Shown: positions 45,635 through 55,081 of the stretch, in pieces | Layout of the letters: each line of letters opens with the position of its first letter | Position numbering within the stretch: the stretch's first letter is position 1 | NCBI RefSeq assembly: GCF_007858535.1 | Contig: NZ_CP040174.1 | Span: forward strand, 2,356,001-2,420,000 | Source: Arthrobacter sp. UKPF54-2 | GTDB taxonomy: Bacteria > Actinomycetota > Actinomycetes > Actinomycetales > Micrococcaceae | Direction: 5' to 3' | Length of the DNA stretch: 64,000 bases | The notes under the pieces: model-generated | The model's database searches: none | The model's input: the letters and a program-made list of their open reading frames with translations, nothing else | Told to the model about the DNA's origin: nothing | Position numbers and translations under genes: made by a program

Positions 45635-46801
45635 ATGACTCCCGGACGCCCCGTACCGCCGCCCCTCGCCAAGCCGCTTCCCGACCTGACCGCCAGCAAC
45701 GACGACGGCGACGCCGCCACCGGCCCCACGCTCGCCGCCGCCTACGGGGCCACGTCCAGCGACAGCGGCCTCGTCCCGCTGACCGTGGCCCGGCGTGCGC
45801 CCAAACACGACGACGTCGAGATCGCCATCGAGTTCTGCGGGCTCTGCCACTCGGACGTGCACGCCACCCGCGGAGAATGGGGAACCCAGCACTACCCCCT
45901 CGTCCCGGGGCACGAAATCGTGGGCCGCGTCAGCCGGGTCGGCTCCGCCGTCGACGACTTCTCCGTCGGCGAGCGCGTCGGCGTCGGCTGCCTGGTCGAT
46001 TCCTGCCGCGAATGCGACAGCTGCCTCGACGGCCTTGAGCAGTACTGCGAAAACGGCATGACCGGAACCTACGGCGCCAAGGACCGGCGCAACGGCGACG
46101 CCATCACCCAGGGCGGCTATTCCACCTCGATTGTGGTGGACCGCAACTACGTGCTCCGGGTGCCGGAGGGCATGGACCCGGCCGCAGCGGCGCCGCTGCT
46201 CTGCGCCGGCATCACCACCTATTCGCCGCTCAACCACTTCGAGGTCGAGGAAGGCGACGTCGTCGGCGTCGTCGGGCTCGGCGGCCTCGGCCACATGGCC
46301 GTCAAGATCGCGAAGGCGATGGGCGCGGAGGTGACCGTCTTTACGACGTCGGAGGCGAAGTTCGCGGCGGCCCGCGAGCTGGGCGCCGACCACGTGGTCC
46401 TCTCCACGGACCCGGCCGCCATGGAGGCCGCAGACCGCAGCATCGACGTCATCATCGACACCGTCGCCGCGCCGCACGACCTCAACCCCTACTTCAAAAC
46501 CCTGCGCGTCGACGGGGCACTCTTCCAGCTGGGCCTGCCCTCCGAAGCCATGCCGCCGGTCAACCCCGGCGCGCTGATCCGGCGCCGGATCGCCTACGCG
46601 GGCTCGCTGATCGGCGGCATCGCCGAGACCCAGGAGATGCTGGACTTCTGCGCCGAGCACGGTGTGCTGTCCGAGATCGAGCTGGTTCGCGCGGACCAGC
46701 TCAACGAGGCCTACGACCGTATGGTGGCGGGCGACGTGAAGTACCGGTTTGTCCTGGACGCCAGCACCCTGGGGTCCCCGGCGGAAAAGGCGGATGTATG
46801 A
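45635..46801 (+). CDS. Zinc-dependent alcohol dehydrogenase (CAD/YahK type)
   Basis: NAD(P)-dependent reductase of aldehydes or alcohols, 388 residues. The catalytic zinc site is CGLCHSD and GHE; the structural zinc site is CRECDSC with a fourth Cys seven residues on (EQYC). The Rossmann motif is VVGLGGLGHMA. The first 40 residues are an unusual Pro/Asp-rich extension. The ORF's end overlaps the HIT gene by four bases, so the two are co-translated. Physiological substrate unknown. Confidence 0.87.
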   Translation: MTPGRPVPPPLAKPLPDLTASNDDGDAATGPTLAAAYGATSSDSGLVPLTVARRAPKHDDVEIAIEFCGLCHSDVHATRGEWGTQHYPLVPGHEIVGRVSRVGSAVDDFSVGERVGVGCLVDSCRECDSCLDGLEQYCENGMTGTYGAKDRRNGDAITQGGYSTSIVVDRNYVLRVPEGMDPAAAAPLLCAGITTYSPLNHFEVEEGDVVGVVGLGGLGHMAVKIAKAMGAEVTVFTTSEAKFAAARELGADHVVLSTDPAAMEAADRSIDVIIDTVAAPHDLNPYFKTLRVDGALFQLGLPSEAMPPVNPGALIRRRIAYAGSLIGGIAETQEMLDFCAEHGVLSEIELVRADQLNEAYDRMVAGDVKYRFVLDASTLGSPAEKADV

Positions 46802-47226
46802 GCACCCTGTTCACCAAGATCATCAACGGCGAAATCCCGGGCCGCTTCGTCTGGCGCGAGGACGACGTCGTCGCGTTCCTGACCGTGGGCCCCCTCGCCG
46901 ACGGCCACACGCTCGTGGTGCCCACCCAGGAAGTGGACCGCTGGACGGATGCCCCGCCCGAGGTCCTGGCCCGGGTAATGGAGGTGGCCCGCAAGATCGG
47001 CGCCGTCCAGGTGGACGTGTTCGACGCCGCCCGGGCCGGACTGATTGTCGCCGGCTACGAGGTCAACCACCTGCACGTGCACGTGTGGCCGTCGAACTCG
47101 ATGGCGGACTTCGACTTCGGCTCGGTGAACCAGCACCCGGATCCCGCGCGGCTGGACGCCAACGCGGAAAAGCTGCGCGAGGGCCTGCGGAAGGCCGGCC
47201 ACGCGGAGCACGTCCCGGAGGCGTAG
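46798..47226 (+). CDS. HIT-family nucleotide-binding protein
   Basis: Small nucleotide hydrolase or transferase, 142 residues. The catalytic His triad is in HLHVHVWP (about 99-106). A DGHTLVVPTQEV segment is typical of Hint/Fhit-like proteins. It overlaps the dehydrogenase gene. It converges on hrpA with a gap of only nine bases. Confidence 0.85.
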   Translation: MSTLFTKIINGEIPGRFVWREDDVVAFLTVGPLADGHTLVVPTQEVDRWTDAPPEVLARVMEVARKIGAVQVDVFDAARAGLIVAGYEVNHLHVHVWPSNSMADFDFGSVNQHPDPARLDANAEKLREGLRKAGHAEHVPEA

Positions 47227-47235
47227 CCGGGACCC

Positions 47236-50200
47236 CTACGCCGGGGCCAGCGCCTTGTTCAGCACGGTCCGGATCCGCTTCTCGGAGACCGAATAGGCAG
47301 TGCCGAGTTCGACGGCGAAGAGGCTCACCCGCAGCTCCTCGATCATCCAGCGGACGTGGGTTAACTCGCTCCCCACCCTCCGCCCGGGCAGCAGCGCGGA
47401 AACGGCGTCGTCGTAGTCGTCCTCGAGTCCCTGGACCACAGCCATGCGCTGGGCGTCGCGCTGGACGTTCCCGGGGAGCTTCTCGAGGCGCTTCTCGATG
47501 GCCGCGAGGTAGCGCGGCAGCTGGCTGAGCTGGGCGTAGCCCGTCCGTGCCACGAACCCGGGATAGATGAGTTGCTCCAGCTGGGCCTTGACGTCATTGA
47601 GGGCGCTGATCAGGGCCAGGCTGGTGGTGCCCTTGAGCTGCTTCTCGATCCGCCGGGTGCTGGCGAGGATGCGTTCGACGACGGCGGTCACCGTAAAGAC
47701 CGTGTCGATCAGCTCGGCCCGGACCTGCTCGTAGAGAGCCTTGAACGAGGCCTCGTCCCACGGCAGTTCGGCCGGGGTGAGTTTGTCGATCGCGGCCAAC
47801 GCGCAGTCCGCGATCAGCGCCGGCACCGAGCCGTGCGGGTTCTGGCTGAAGGTCAGCTTTTCGGTGTTGTTCAGGTGCTCCAGGACGTAGCGGTCCGGCG
47901 GCGGCACCTTCAGGGCGAGCAGCCGGATGACCCCGCCGCGCATGGCCTGCTCCTGCTCGGAAGTGGTCTGGAACAGCCGGAGCGCCACGGAGGTGCCCTC
48001 GTCGACCAGAGCCGGATAGCCCGTGACGGTGTGGCCCTTGACGGTTCCCTGGACCTGGCGCTGCACGGTGCCGAAGGTCCAGTCCTTCAGCCCGGACAGC
48101 TCGGTGAAACCGGGCGCCGCCGCGGCCGGTGCGGCGGCGGGTGCTTTCCAGTCCGCCCGCCCGGTGGCCTTGCCACCCGCCTTGCCGCCGGCTTTGGGCG
48201 CCGTCGTTGACGGGGTGGCGCCGAGGGACTCGGCGATGGCGCGGCGGGTGGCCGGAGCAAGCCTTTCCTGCAGCGCCGCGAGGTCCTTGCCCTCGTCAAG
48301 GACCTTGCCGCGGGGATCGACCACACGGAAGCTGACGCGCAGGTGCGACGGGACGGCGTCCCAGTTCCAGGACCCCGGCGGGATGACCTGGCCGCGGATC
48401 CGGCGCAGCACGAGTTCCAGCGACGGCTCCAGCTCGTCGGTCGCGGGATCGAAATCGGCCTCCAGCGCCGCCACGGCCTGTCGGGCGACGTCGGGTGCGG
48501 GAACGAAGTTCTTGCGCACCTGCTTCGGCAACGACTTGATCAGGGCGGTCACCAGTTCCACCCGCTGGCCCGGGATCAGCCAGCGGAACGCGGCGTCGTC
48601 GAGCTGGTTCAGGAACAGGACCGGGACCTCGGCGGTGACGCCGTCGGACGGATTCGGGGGAGAGCCGGGGGCTACCGGGTGGAACTCGTAGCTGAGCGGC
48701 AGGTCGAAGCCCTTGTGCTGCCAGCTCTTCGGGTAGGCGGAATCATCCAGCGCGTCGGCGTCCTCGCTGATCAGCAGCGCCTGGTCGAAGTCCAGCAGTG
48801 TGGGGTCCTGCTGGCGTGCGTCCTTCCACCACTTGTCGAAGTGGCGTTCGGAGACCACGTCCTTGCCGATCCGGGCGTCGTAGAACTCGAAGAGGGTCTC
48901 GTCGTCGACCAGGATGTCGCGGCGCCGCATCCGGGCCTCGAGTTCCTCGACCTCCTGGAGCAGGGCGCGGTTGCGGTGGAAGAACTTGTGGTGGGTCTGC
49001 CAGTCGCCCTCCACCAGCGCGTGCCGGATGAACAGCTCCCGGCAGAGTTCCGGGTCCACCTTGCCGTAGTTGATCCGGCGGCTCGGAATAATGGGCACGC
49101 CGTACAGCGTGACCTTCTCATGCGCCATCACCGAGCCCATCTTCTTGGACCAGTGCGGTTCGCTGTAGCTGCGCTTGACCAGGTCCGGGGCCACCTGCTC
49201 GGCCCAGAGCGGGTCGAACTTGGCGGCTACCCGGGCCCAGAGCCGACTGGTTTCTACCAGCTCGGCGGCCATCACGAAGGTGGGGGACTTCTTGAACAGG
49301 GCCGAGCCGGGGAAGATCGCGAAGCGGCTGCCCCGGGCACCGGCGTACTCGCGCTTGCGTTCGTCCAGGATGCCGATGTGGCTCAGCAGCCCCGAAAGCA
49401 GGCTGATGTGGATGCCGTCGTGGTGGCCCACCGGATCCGTGAGCCGCTTGTTGTCCAGGCTGATCCCCAGCGGCCGCGCGAGCTGGCGCAACTGGGCGAA
49501 CAGGTCCTGCCACTCCCGCACACGCAGGTAGTTGATGAACTCATTGCGGCAAAGCCGGCGGAAGGCTGTCGAGGAGAGTTCCTGCTGCTTCTCCTGCAGG
49601 TAGTTCCAGAGGTTCAGGTAGCCGGTGAAGTCTGAGTTCTCGTCCCGGAACCGGGCGTGCTTCTCAGCCGCGAGCTGCTGCTTGTCGGTAGGACGCTCGC
49701 GTGGGTCCTGAATCGTGAGGGCTGCCGCCAGGATCATGACCTCACGGACGCAGCCGCGTTTGCCCGATTCGACGATCATCCGGCCGAGCCTCGGATCCAC
49801 CGGCAGCTGGGCCAGCTGCTGCCCGACGGCGGTGAGCCCGCCGCCGCGGCCGCCGGAGCCGCGGCGCTGGCTGCCGCCGTCGTCGGCTTCCGGGGCGCGG
49901 GCGGCGCTCAGGGCGCCGAGTTCGCGCAGCAGCGTGACGCCGTCGTTGATCGCGCGCGAATCCGGCGGTTCAACGAACGGGAAGTTCTCCACGTCCTTCG
50001 GCCCGCGGGCGACGCCCATGGCGGTCATCTGCAGGATGACGGCGGCGAGGTTGGTGCGCAGGATCTCCGGGTCGGTGAACAGCGGCCGGGATTCGAAGTC
50101 CTCCTCGGAGTACAGCCTGATTGCGATGCCGTCCGACACGCGTCCGCAACGGCCGGAGCGCTGGTTCGCCGAGGCCTGGGAGACCCGTTCGATCGGCAGC

Positions 50201-51225
50201 CGCTGGACCTTGGTCCGGTGCGAGTAGCGCGAGATGCGGGCCGTGCCGGTATCGATGACGTACTTGATGCCCGGGACGGTGAGCGAGGTTTCGGCGACGT
50301 TGGTGGCCAGCACGATCCGGCGCTTGCTGCCGGGGTGGAAGACCTTGTGCTGTTCCTGCAGGCTGAGCCGGGCGAACAGGGGCAGAACCTCGGTGCCGGC
50401 CATTCGACGGTTGCTCTGGATCCGGGCGTTGAGCGCCTCGGCCGCGTCACGGATCTCGCGCTCGCCGGAGAAGAAAATCAGAATGTCGCCGGGCGCCTCG
50501 AGGGCCAGTTCGTCGACGGCGTCGCAGACCGCGTCCAGCGGGTCGCGGTCCTCTTCGAGTTCGTCGTCGGAGGAATTGTCCGCATCAACACCAACGGCGC
50601 CGGCGCCGCCGGCGGGCGCCGAAAGCGGCCGGTAGCGGATCTCCACCGGGTAGGTGCGTCCGGAGACCTCGATGATCGGGGAGGGGGCTTCCTCGCTGCC
50701 GAAGTGATTGGCGAATCGCTCCGGGTCGATGGTGGCCGAGGTGATGATGATCTTCAGGTCCGGGCGCTGGGGGAGGATGCGTTTGAGGTAGCCGAGGATG
50801 AAGTCGATGTTGAGGCTGCGCTCGTGCGCCTCGTCGATGATGATCGCGTTGTATTTGCGCAGCAGCTTGTCGCGCTGGATTTCGGCCAGCAGGATGCCGT
50901 CGGTCATCAGCTTGACCTTGGTGGAACGGCTGACCTCGCCGGTGAAGCGGACCTGGAAACCCACTTCCTGGCCGATCTCGACGCCGAGTTCCTCCGCGAT
51001 GCGCTCGGCGACCGTGCGGGCGGCGAGCCGGCGGGGCTGGGTGTGGCCGATCAGGCCGTTCTCGCCCAGGCCAAGCTCAAGGCACATCTTGGGGATCTGG
51101 GTGGTCTTACCCGAGCCGGTCTCGCCGGCGATGATGGTCACCTGGTTCGCGGCGATAGCGGCCATCAGGTCCTCGCGGCGCTCGGAGACCGGCAGCTCGG
51201 CGGGGTAGGAGATATGCAGTGTCAT
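47236..51225 (-). CDS. hrpA: ATP-dependent RNA helicase HrpA
   Basis: DEAH-box RNA helicase; in enterobacteria it rescues collided ribosomes or processes mRNA. ATG at 51225 gives 1329 residues; the frame upstream to 51564 is a shadow. Order: Walker A GETGSGKT (about 36-43), the DEAH box, SATID, helicase C-terminal domain, helicase-associated and OB regions, and a long DUF3418 C-terminal region (from about 600). The length matches the Gram-negative enzyme. TAGACT precedes the ATG by ten bases. Confidence 0.95.
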   Translation of the reverse strand: MTLHISYPAELPVSERREDLMAAIAANQVTIIAGETGSGKTTQIPKMCLELGLGENGLIGHTQPRRLAARTVAERIAEELGVEIGQEVGFQVRFTGEVSRSTKVKLMTDGILLAEIQRDKLLRKYNAIIIDEAHERSLNIDFILGYLKRILPQRPDLKIIITSATIDPERFANHFGSEEAPSPIIEVSGRTYPVEIRYRPLSAPAGGAGAVGVDADNSSDDELEEDRDPLDAVCDAVDELALEAPGDILIFFSGEREIRDAAEALNARIQSNRRMAGTEVLPLFARLSLQEQHKVFHPGSKRRIVLATNVAETSLTVPGIKYVIDTGTARISRYSHRTKVQRLPIERVSQASANQRSGRCGRVSDGIAIRLYSEEDFESRPLFTDPEILRTNLAAVILQMTAMGVARGPKDVENFPFVEPPDSRAINDGVTLLRELGALSAARAPEADDGGSQRRGSGGRGGGLTAVGQQLAQLPVDPRLGRMIVESGKRGCVREVMILAAALTIQDPRERPTDKQQLAAEKHARFRDENSDFTGYLNLWNYLQEKQQELSSTAFRRLCRNEFINYLRVREWQDLFAQLRQLARPLGISLDNKRLTDPVGHHDGIHISLLSGLLSHIGILDERKREYAGARGSRFAIFPGSALFKKSPTFVMAAELVETSRLWARVAAKFDPLWAEQVAPDLVKRSYSEPHWSKKMGSVMAHEKVTLYGVPIIPSRRINYGKVDPELCRELFIRHALVEGDWQTHHKFFHRNRALLQEVEELEARMRRRDILVDDETLFEFYDARIGKDVVSERHFDKWWKDARQQDPTLLDFDQALLISEDADALDDSAYPKSWQHKGFDLPLSYEFHPVAPGSPPNPSDGVTAEVPVLFLNQLDDAAFRWLIPGQRVELVTALIKSLPKQVRKNFVPAPDVARQAVAALEADFDPATDELEPSLELVLRRIRGQVIPPGSWNWDAVPSHLRVSFRVVDPRGKVLDEGKDLAALQERLAPATRRAIAESLGATPSTTAPKAGGKAGGKATGRADWKAPAAAPAAAAPGFTELSGLKDWTFGTVQRQVQGTVKGHTVTGYPALVDEGTSVALRLFQTTSEQEQAMRGGVIRLLALKVPPPDRYVLEHLNNTEKLTFSQNPHGSVPALIADCALAAIDKLTPAELPWDEASFKALYEQVRAELIDTVFTVTAVVERILASTRRIEKQLKGTTSLALISALNDVKAQLEQLIYPGFVARTGYAQLSQLPRYLAAIEKRLEKLPGNVQRDAQRMAVVQGLEDDYDDAVSALLPGRRVGSELTHVRWMIEELRVSLFAVELGTAYSVSEKRIRTVLNKALAPA

Positions 51226-51335
51226 GGCTGCACACAGTCTACTGGCCCGGCCTGCTGTCCCGGCGCCCCCGGCGCGGGACATAGGGTTGCCCGGTCCCTG
51301 GGCGGGGCCGGGCAGCGGTGGGAAGGGGGGCGGGT

Positions 51336-51503
51336 TTAGAAGAACCGCAGCGTGTAGCCGGTGCTGGGGAGGTCGTGGGCCATCCAGTAGTCTTCCGAGC
51401 GGACGGGCGGGTTGTGGCCAAGGCCGTCTTTCCGGAGAGCCCGGAGGGTGGCGGCGGCGGCGGCGATGACCAGGACGATGAGGGCGATTCCGATGAGTTC
51501 CAT
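51336..51503 (-). CDS. Small single-helix membrane protein of 55 residues
   Basis: Reads from ATG 51503 to TAA 51336. One N-terminal hydrophobic helix (about residues 3-19) leads into RKDGLGHNPPVRSEDYW, a motif I recall from small actinobacterial membrane peptides, and ends in GYTLRFF. GGAG is two bases from the start, a short spacing. Frame composition and the single helix support it; function is unknown. Confidence 0.6.
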   Translation of the reverse strand: MELIGIALIVLVIAAAAATLRALRKDGLGHNPPVRSEDYWMAHDLPSTGYTLRFF

Positions 51504-51584
51504 AACTCCATGGTTCTCCGGTGCGCAGGCTAAAAAAAGTGGCAGAAATGCCCAAAAAGCTCAAATTTCTGCCACACTGGATTC

Positions 51585-52550
51585 ATGATCAATTCAGTGG
51601 CGATGATCGTGGTTCCGCACTTCTCGATCTTCGAGTTCGGGACCGCGTTTGAGGTGTTCGGCGTCGACCGCTCGGACCGCGGCACCGGGGTGCCCGCCTT
51701 CGATTTCCGGGTCTGCACGCCGGTTCCGGGGGACGTCCCGATGGAGTCCGGGCTGTCGATGCACGTGGGGCTCGGGCTGGAGGCGGCCGCGGATGCGGAC
51801 CTCGTCATCATGACCCCGTTTGGCCGGGATGAGGACGTTCCCGAATCCGTCCTCGAGGCATTGCGGGCGGCGCATGCCCGGGGTGCCTGGGTTATGTCGA
51901 TCTGTTCCGGGGCCTTCGCCCTGGCACGGGCCGGCCTGCTGGACGGCCGCCGCTGCACCACACACTGGCACTACTCCCAGGAGCTGGCCAGCCGCTACCC
52001 GGCAGCGCTGGTGGATGAGAACGTGCTCTACGTCGAGGACGACCGGATCATCACGAGCGCCGGCACCGCCGCCGGCATCGACGCCTGCCTGCACCTGGTC
52101 CGGGTGGAGCTGGGTGCGAACGTGGCAGCCAGCATCGCCCGGGACATGGTGGTGCCGCCGCACCGCGACGGGGGCCAGGCCCAGTTCATCGACCGGCCGA
52201 TGCCGCGGTGCGGTTCGCAGCCGATGGAAGAGCTGCTGCGGTGGATGGTCGCGAACCTGGAGGAGGACCACTCGGTCAACGAGCTGGCCGCCCGCGTGCA
52301 CATGTCGCCGCGGACCTTTGCCCGCCGGTTCCGGGCCGAAACCGGCGCTACCCCGGCCGCCTGGCTCAACTCGCAGCGGGTGCTGCGTGCACAGGAGCTC
52401 CTCGAAACGACGGACCTCAACATCGACGAGATCGCCCGGGAGGCAGGGTTCGGCCACTCGGTCCTTTTACGCCACCACTTTGCCAAGGTGCTGGACACCA
52501 GCCCGCAGTCCTACCGGCGGACGTTCCGCGGGCACCTCGCAGCCGTCTAA
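51585..52550 (+). CDS. GlxA-family transcriptional regulator (DJ-1/PfpI plus AraC domain)
   Basis: A cytosolic regulator of 321 residues. The N-terminal DJ-1/PfpI-like domain (about 3-170) has a nucleophile elbow SICSGAFALARAG. The C-terminal AraC helix-turn-helix pair is at about 215-315 (LAARVHMSPRTFARRFRAE, then IDEIAREAGFGHSVLLRHHF). Targets and ligand are unknown. The last bases, including the stop codon, are duplicated in tandem. A CACACT box lies eight bases before the ATG. Confidence 0.88.
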   Translation: MINSVAMIVVPHFSIFEFGTAFEVFGVDRSDRGTGVPAFDFRVCTPVPGDVPMESGLSMHVGLGLEAAADADLVIMTPFGRDEDVPESVLEALRAAHARGAWVMSICSGAFALARAGLLDGRRCTTHWHYSQELASRYPAALVDENVLYVEDDRIITSAGTAAGIDACLHLVRVELGANVAASIARDMVVPPHRDGGQAQFIDRPMPRCGSQPMEELLRWMVANLEEDHSVNELAARVHMSPRTFARRFRAETGATPAAWLNSQRVLRAQELLETTDLNIDEIAREAGFGHSVLLRHHFAKVLDTSPQSYRRTFRGHLAAV

Positions 52551-52572
52551 CGGGCACCTCGCAGCCGTCTAA
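52529..52572 (+). repeat. 22-bp direct tandem duplication across the GlxA-type gene's stop codon
   Basis: Bases 52529-52550 and 52551-52572 are identical, each ending in TAA. The second copy is outside the reading frame, so the protein is unchanged. Looks like a recent replication slip. Confidence 0.95.
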
Positions 52573-52585
52573 CCCGGCCGGCGGT

Positions 52586-52885
52586 CTAGCCTGGCTGGCC
52601 GTCCTGACCGGGCGCCTCGGCGGCGGCGCGGGCACACTCGACGAGGGTCCGCCACGGACCCGTCAGCTCGCGCTCTGGCAGGACCGCCCGGCGCTGCCCG
52701 GCGCGGATGCTGTACATAAACCGGTCCGGCTGGCCGCCCGCCCCGCTGAGCCCGTCGACGGCGTCCCACGGGCACGCTTCGATGAGCGGTTGCCACCGGT
52801 CGGTGTCCTCCGGCGGCTGGGGACTGACGGTCCACGTGCGCTTCAGTCCGGCCACGCCGCCGCTGCGCTGGACAGTTATCTTCAT
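52586..52885 (-). CDS. Emfourin-like protease inhibitor
   Basis: A 99-residue cytosolic protein beginning MKITVQRSGGVAGLKR, which matches the start of the emfourin (protealysin inhibitor) family. It lies 42 bases downstream of an M4 protease gene on the same strand, as in Serratia proteamaculans, where emfourin inhibits protealysin. That context is the main support; the binding residues are not verifiable here. Confidence 0.75.
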   Translation of the reverse strand: MKITVQRSGGVAGLKRTWTVSPQPPEDTDRWQPLIEACPWDAVDGLSGAGGQPDRFMYSIRAGQRRAVLPERELTGPWRTLVECARAAAEAPGQDGQPG

Positions 52886-52927
52886 CGGACTCGGATCTCG
52901 ATTGGACTCGGATCTGCTGGAACTCGG

Positions 52928-53989
52928 CTAGCGCCTCGCTCCCTGGAGCTTTACCTTCACAGTTTCCCACGCCTGCACAACGGCGTCATGCTCCGCGGAA
53001 CCGGCACCGTAGAGCTCCGTGGCGGACGCCGCGGTGGCCTTGGCAAAGGCGCCGAAAGTTGCGGACGCGGGCAGCGTCCCGCCCGTGAGGGTGTCGTACC
53101 AAATGCGTCCGGGGGCCTCCCACGCGTTGCCGCCCAGCGTGGTCGCGACCAGGCAGAAGGCCCGGTTGGGGATGCCCGAGTTCAGGTGCACCCCGCCGTT
53201 GTCGGCACTGGTGTGGACATAGCCGTCCATCGAGTCCGGCTGCGGATCCTTGCCCAGCACGTCGTCGTCGTACGCCGTTCCCGGAGCCTTCATGGAGCGC
53301 AGCGCCGTGCCCTGCACCTGGTCCGTGAAGAGCCCCTCGCCGATCAGCCAGCTGGCCTCCGCCGCGGACTGCTGCCTCACGTACTGTTCCACGAGGGCGC
53401 CGAAAACGTCGGAGAGGGATTCGTTGAGGGCGCCTGCCTGGTTGCGGTAGGCGAGCCCGGCCGAGTGCTGGGTGACGCCGTGGGCGAGCTCGTGGCCGAT
53501 CACGCTGAGGGAGGCCGTGAAGCGGGTGAAGACCTGGCCGTCGCCGTCGCCGAAGACCATCTGCCGGCCGTCCCAGAACGCGTTGTCGTAGAGGTGGCCG
53601 AAGTGCACCGTGGCGTCCAGCGGCAGCCCGTTGCCGTCGATCGAGTTCCGGCCGAACGCCTCCGCGTAGAGCCGGTGCGTGTGGCCCAGGCCGTCGTAGG
53701 CCTCATCCGCGGCCGGATCCCCGGTGGCCGGTTCGCCCTCCTTGCGCACCAGCACCCCCGGCAGGTCCTCGGAGGCCTTCGCGTCGTACACGGTGCGCTG
53801 GGGCGGCCCCGGCGTGAGCTGCCGCAACCCCGGCGGCGCGGCGGGCGCCGGAGCCGCACGGGACGCCTGGAAACTCTTGACGTGCTGCAGCGCTTCCTTC
53901 GCGGCGCGGGCCGCCACTTGCAGCCGCGGCTCGTGGTGTTGCGCTGCCAGCCGGCGCAACAGGTAGGGCGGGATGATGGAGCAGTACAT
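52928..53989 (-). CDS. Protealysin-like M4 metalloprotease
   Basis: A zinc endopeptidase, 353 residues from ATG at 53989 (a longer open frame upstream is a shadow). It begins with CSIIPPYLLRRLA, the conserved propeptide motif of protealysin-like proteases, and has no signal peptide, as in that group. The zinc site is HELAH (H166, E167, H170) with the third ligand Glu in ALNESLSD. The C-terminal histidine region is in SADNGGVHLNSGIPN. An inhibitor gene follows in the same operon. Confidence 0.92.
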   Translation of the reverse strand: MYCSIIPPYLLRRLAAQHHEPRLQVAARAAKEALQHVKSFQASRAAPAPAAPPGLRQLTPGPPQRTVYDAKASEDLPGVLVRKEGEPATGDPAADEAYDGLGHTHRLYAEAFGRNSIDGNGLPLDATVHFGHLYDNAFWDGRQMVFGDGDGQVFTRFTASLSVIGHELAHGVTQHSAGLAYRNQAGALNESLSDVFGALVEQYVRQQSAAEASWLIGEGLFTDQVQGTALRSMKAPGTAYDDDVLGKDPQPDSMDGYVHTSADNGGVHLNSGIPNRAFCLVATTLGGNAWEAPGRIWYDTLTGGTLPASATFGAFAKATAASATELYGAGSAEHDAVVQAWETVKVKLQGARR

Positions 53990-54100
53990 GTGAGACCCCT
54001 TTGCTTCTGCCGATGCCACCAGACTACGAGGGGGCACCGACATTTGGCAGGGGCCGCGGCGGGGGACACGCTGAGCCCGCCGGTTGGATACGGTAGGCCC

Positions 54101-55081
54101 ATGGCGCAATCGGAGAAGCGGAAAAAGCCCGGCTCGACCCTGCTGACGGTGATCATCGCGTTCGCGGCGAACTTCCTCGTGGCGGCGGCGAAAACGGTGG
54201 CGGCGCTCCTGACCGGGTCGGCCTCGATGACGGCCGAGGCAGCGCACTCCTGGGCGGACACCGGAAACCAAGTGTTCTTGTTTTTCGCCGAACGGCGCTC
54301 GGCCCGGCCGCGGGACAAGAGCCACCCGATGGGCTACGGCCGGGAAGCGTACGTGTGGTCGATGTTTGCTGCGTTCGGCCTCTTCACCGCCGGCGCGGTG
54401 GTCTCGATCATGCACGGCATCCAGCAGCTCATCGCCCCGGAACCCGCCGCCGACTTCGCCGTCGCGTACGTGGTCCTGGCCGCCGCCTTCGTGTTCGAAG
54501 GGATCTCCTTCGCCCAGGCGTTCCGCCAGACCCGGAAGGCGGCCCACCAGCTGGACCGGCACACCCTGGAGCAAGTCCTGATCAGCTCCGACCCCACCCT
54601 CCGCGCCGTGTTCGCGGAGGACGCCGCGGCCCTGATCGGCCTGGTAGTCGCGTTTGCCGGGGTCTTCCTTCACCAGGTCACCGGCTCGCCGGTGCCGGAC
54701 GCGGTGGGCTCCATCATCGTCGGCGTGCTGCTGGCAGTCGTCGCTGTGGTGCTGATCGACCGCAACCGGCGCTTCCTGGTGGGCCAGGGCGTCACCCCGG
54801 ACATCGAACGGTCCATGGCCCGGCGGGTGCTGGAACACCGCGAGATTGCCCGGCTTACGTACCTGCACCTGGAATTCGTCGGACCGCGCAAGCTCTACCT
54901 CGTCGCCGCCGTCGATCTGCAGGGCGACCACCCGGAACACGAAGTGGCAGTGGCGCTGCGCCGGATCGAGCGCGAACTCGAGGACCACGAGACGGTGGAG
55001 GAAGCCGTGCTGACCCTGGCCACCCCGGACGAGGCAGCCCTGGACTTCGACGCGGAGCAGGGCCGCGCCGGGGGGTTATAG
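54101..55081 (+). CDS. Cation diffusion facilitator (zinc/iron/manganese efflux), C-terminus altered by IS
   Basis: Six-helix metal/proton antiporter. ATG at 54101 gives 326 residues. The metal-site segment is AEAAHSWAD in helix 2, with FAEDAAALIG in helix 5; a C-terminal cytoplasmic domain follows (about 215-320). The stop codon TAG at 55079-55081 lies inside the insertion element. Without the insertion the frame would read through GGG to GCC and TGA at 56374-56376, ending in Ala instead of Gly-Leu. Function is probably retained. Confidence 0.85.
   Translation: MAQSEKRKKPGSTLLTVIIAFAANFLVAAAKTVAALLTGSASMTAEAAHSWADTGNQVFLFFAERRSARPRDKSHPMGYGREAYVWSMFAAFGLFTAGAVVSIMHGIQQLIAPEPAADFAVAYVVLAAAFVFEGISFAQAFRQTRKAAHQLDRHTLEQVLISSDPTLRAVFAEDAAALIGLVVAFAGVFLHQVTGSPVPDAVGSIIVGVLLAVVAVVLIDRNRRFLVGQGVTPDIERSMARRVLEHREIARLTYLHLEFVGPRKLYLVAAVDLQGDHPEHEVAVALRRIERELEDHETVEEAVLTLATPDEAALDFDAEQGRAGGL

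Noticed and set aside
51239..51511. Alternative 90-residue minus-strand frame at hrpA's upstream side
   Set aside because: Pro/Ser-rich shadow of the 55-residue frame, which has a clear membrane helix.
52208..54100. Plus-strand extension of the CDF gene back to 52208
   Set aside because: Crosses the GlxA regulator, emfourin and M4 genes; composition is shadow-like and the ATG at 54101 begins the family's normal start.
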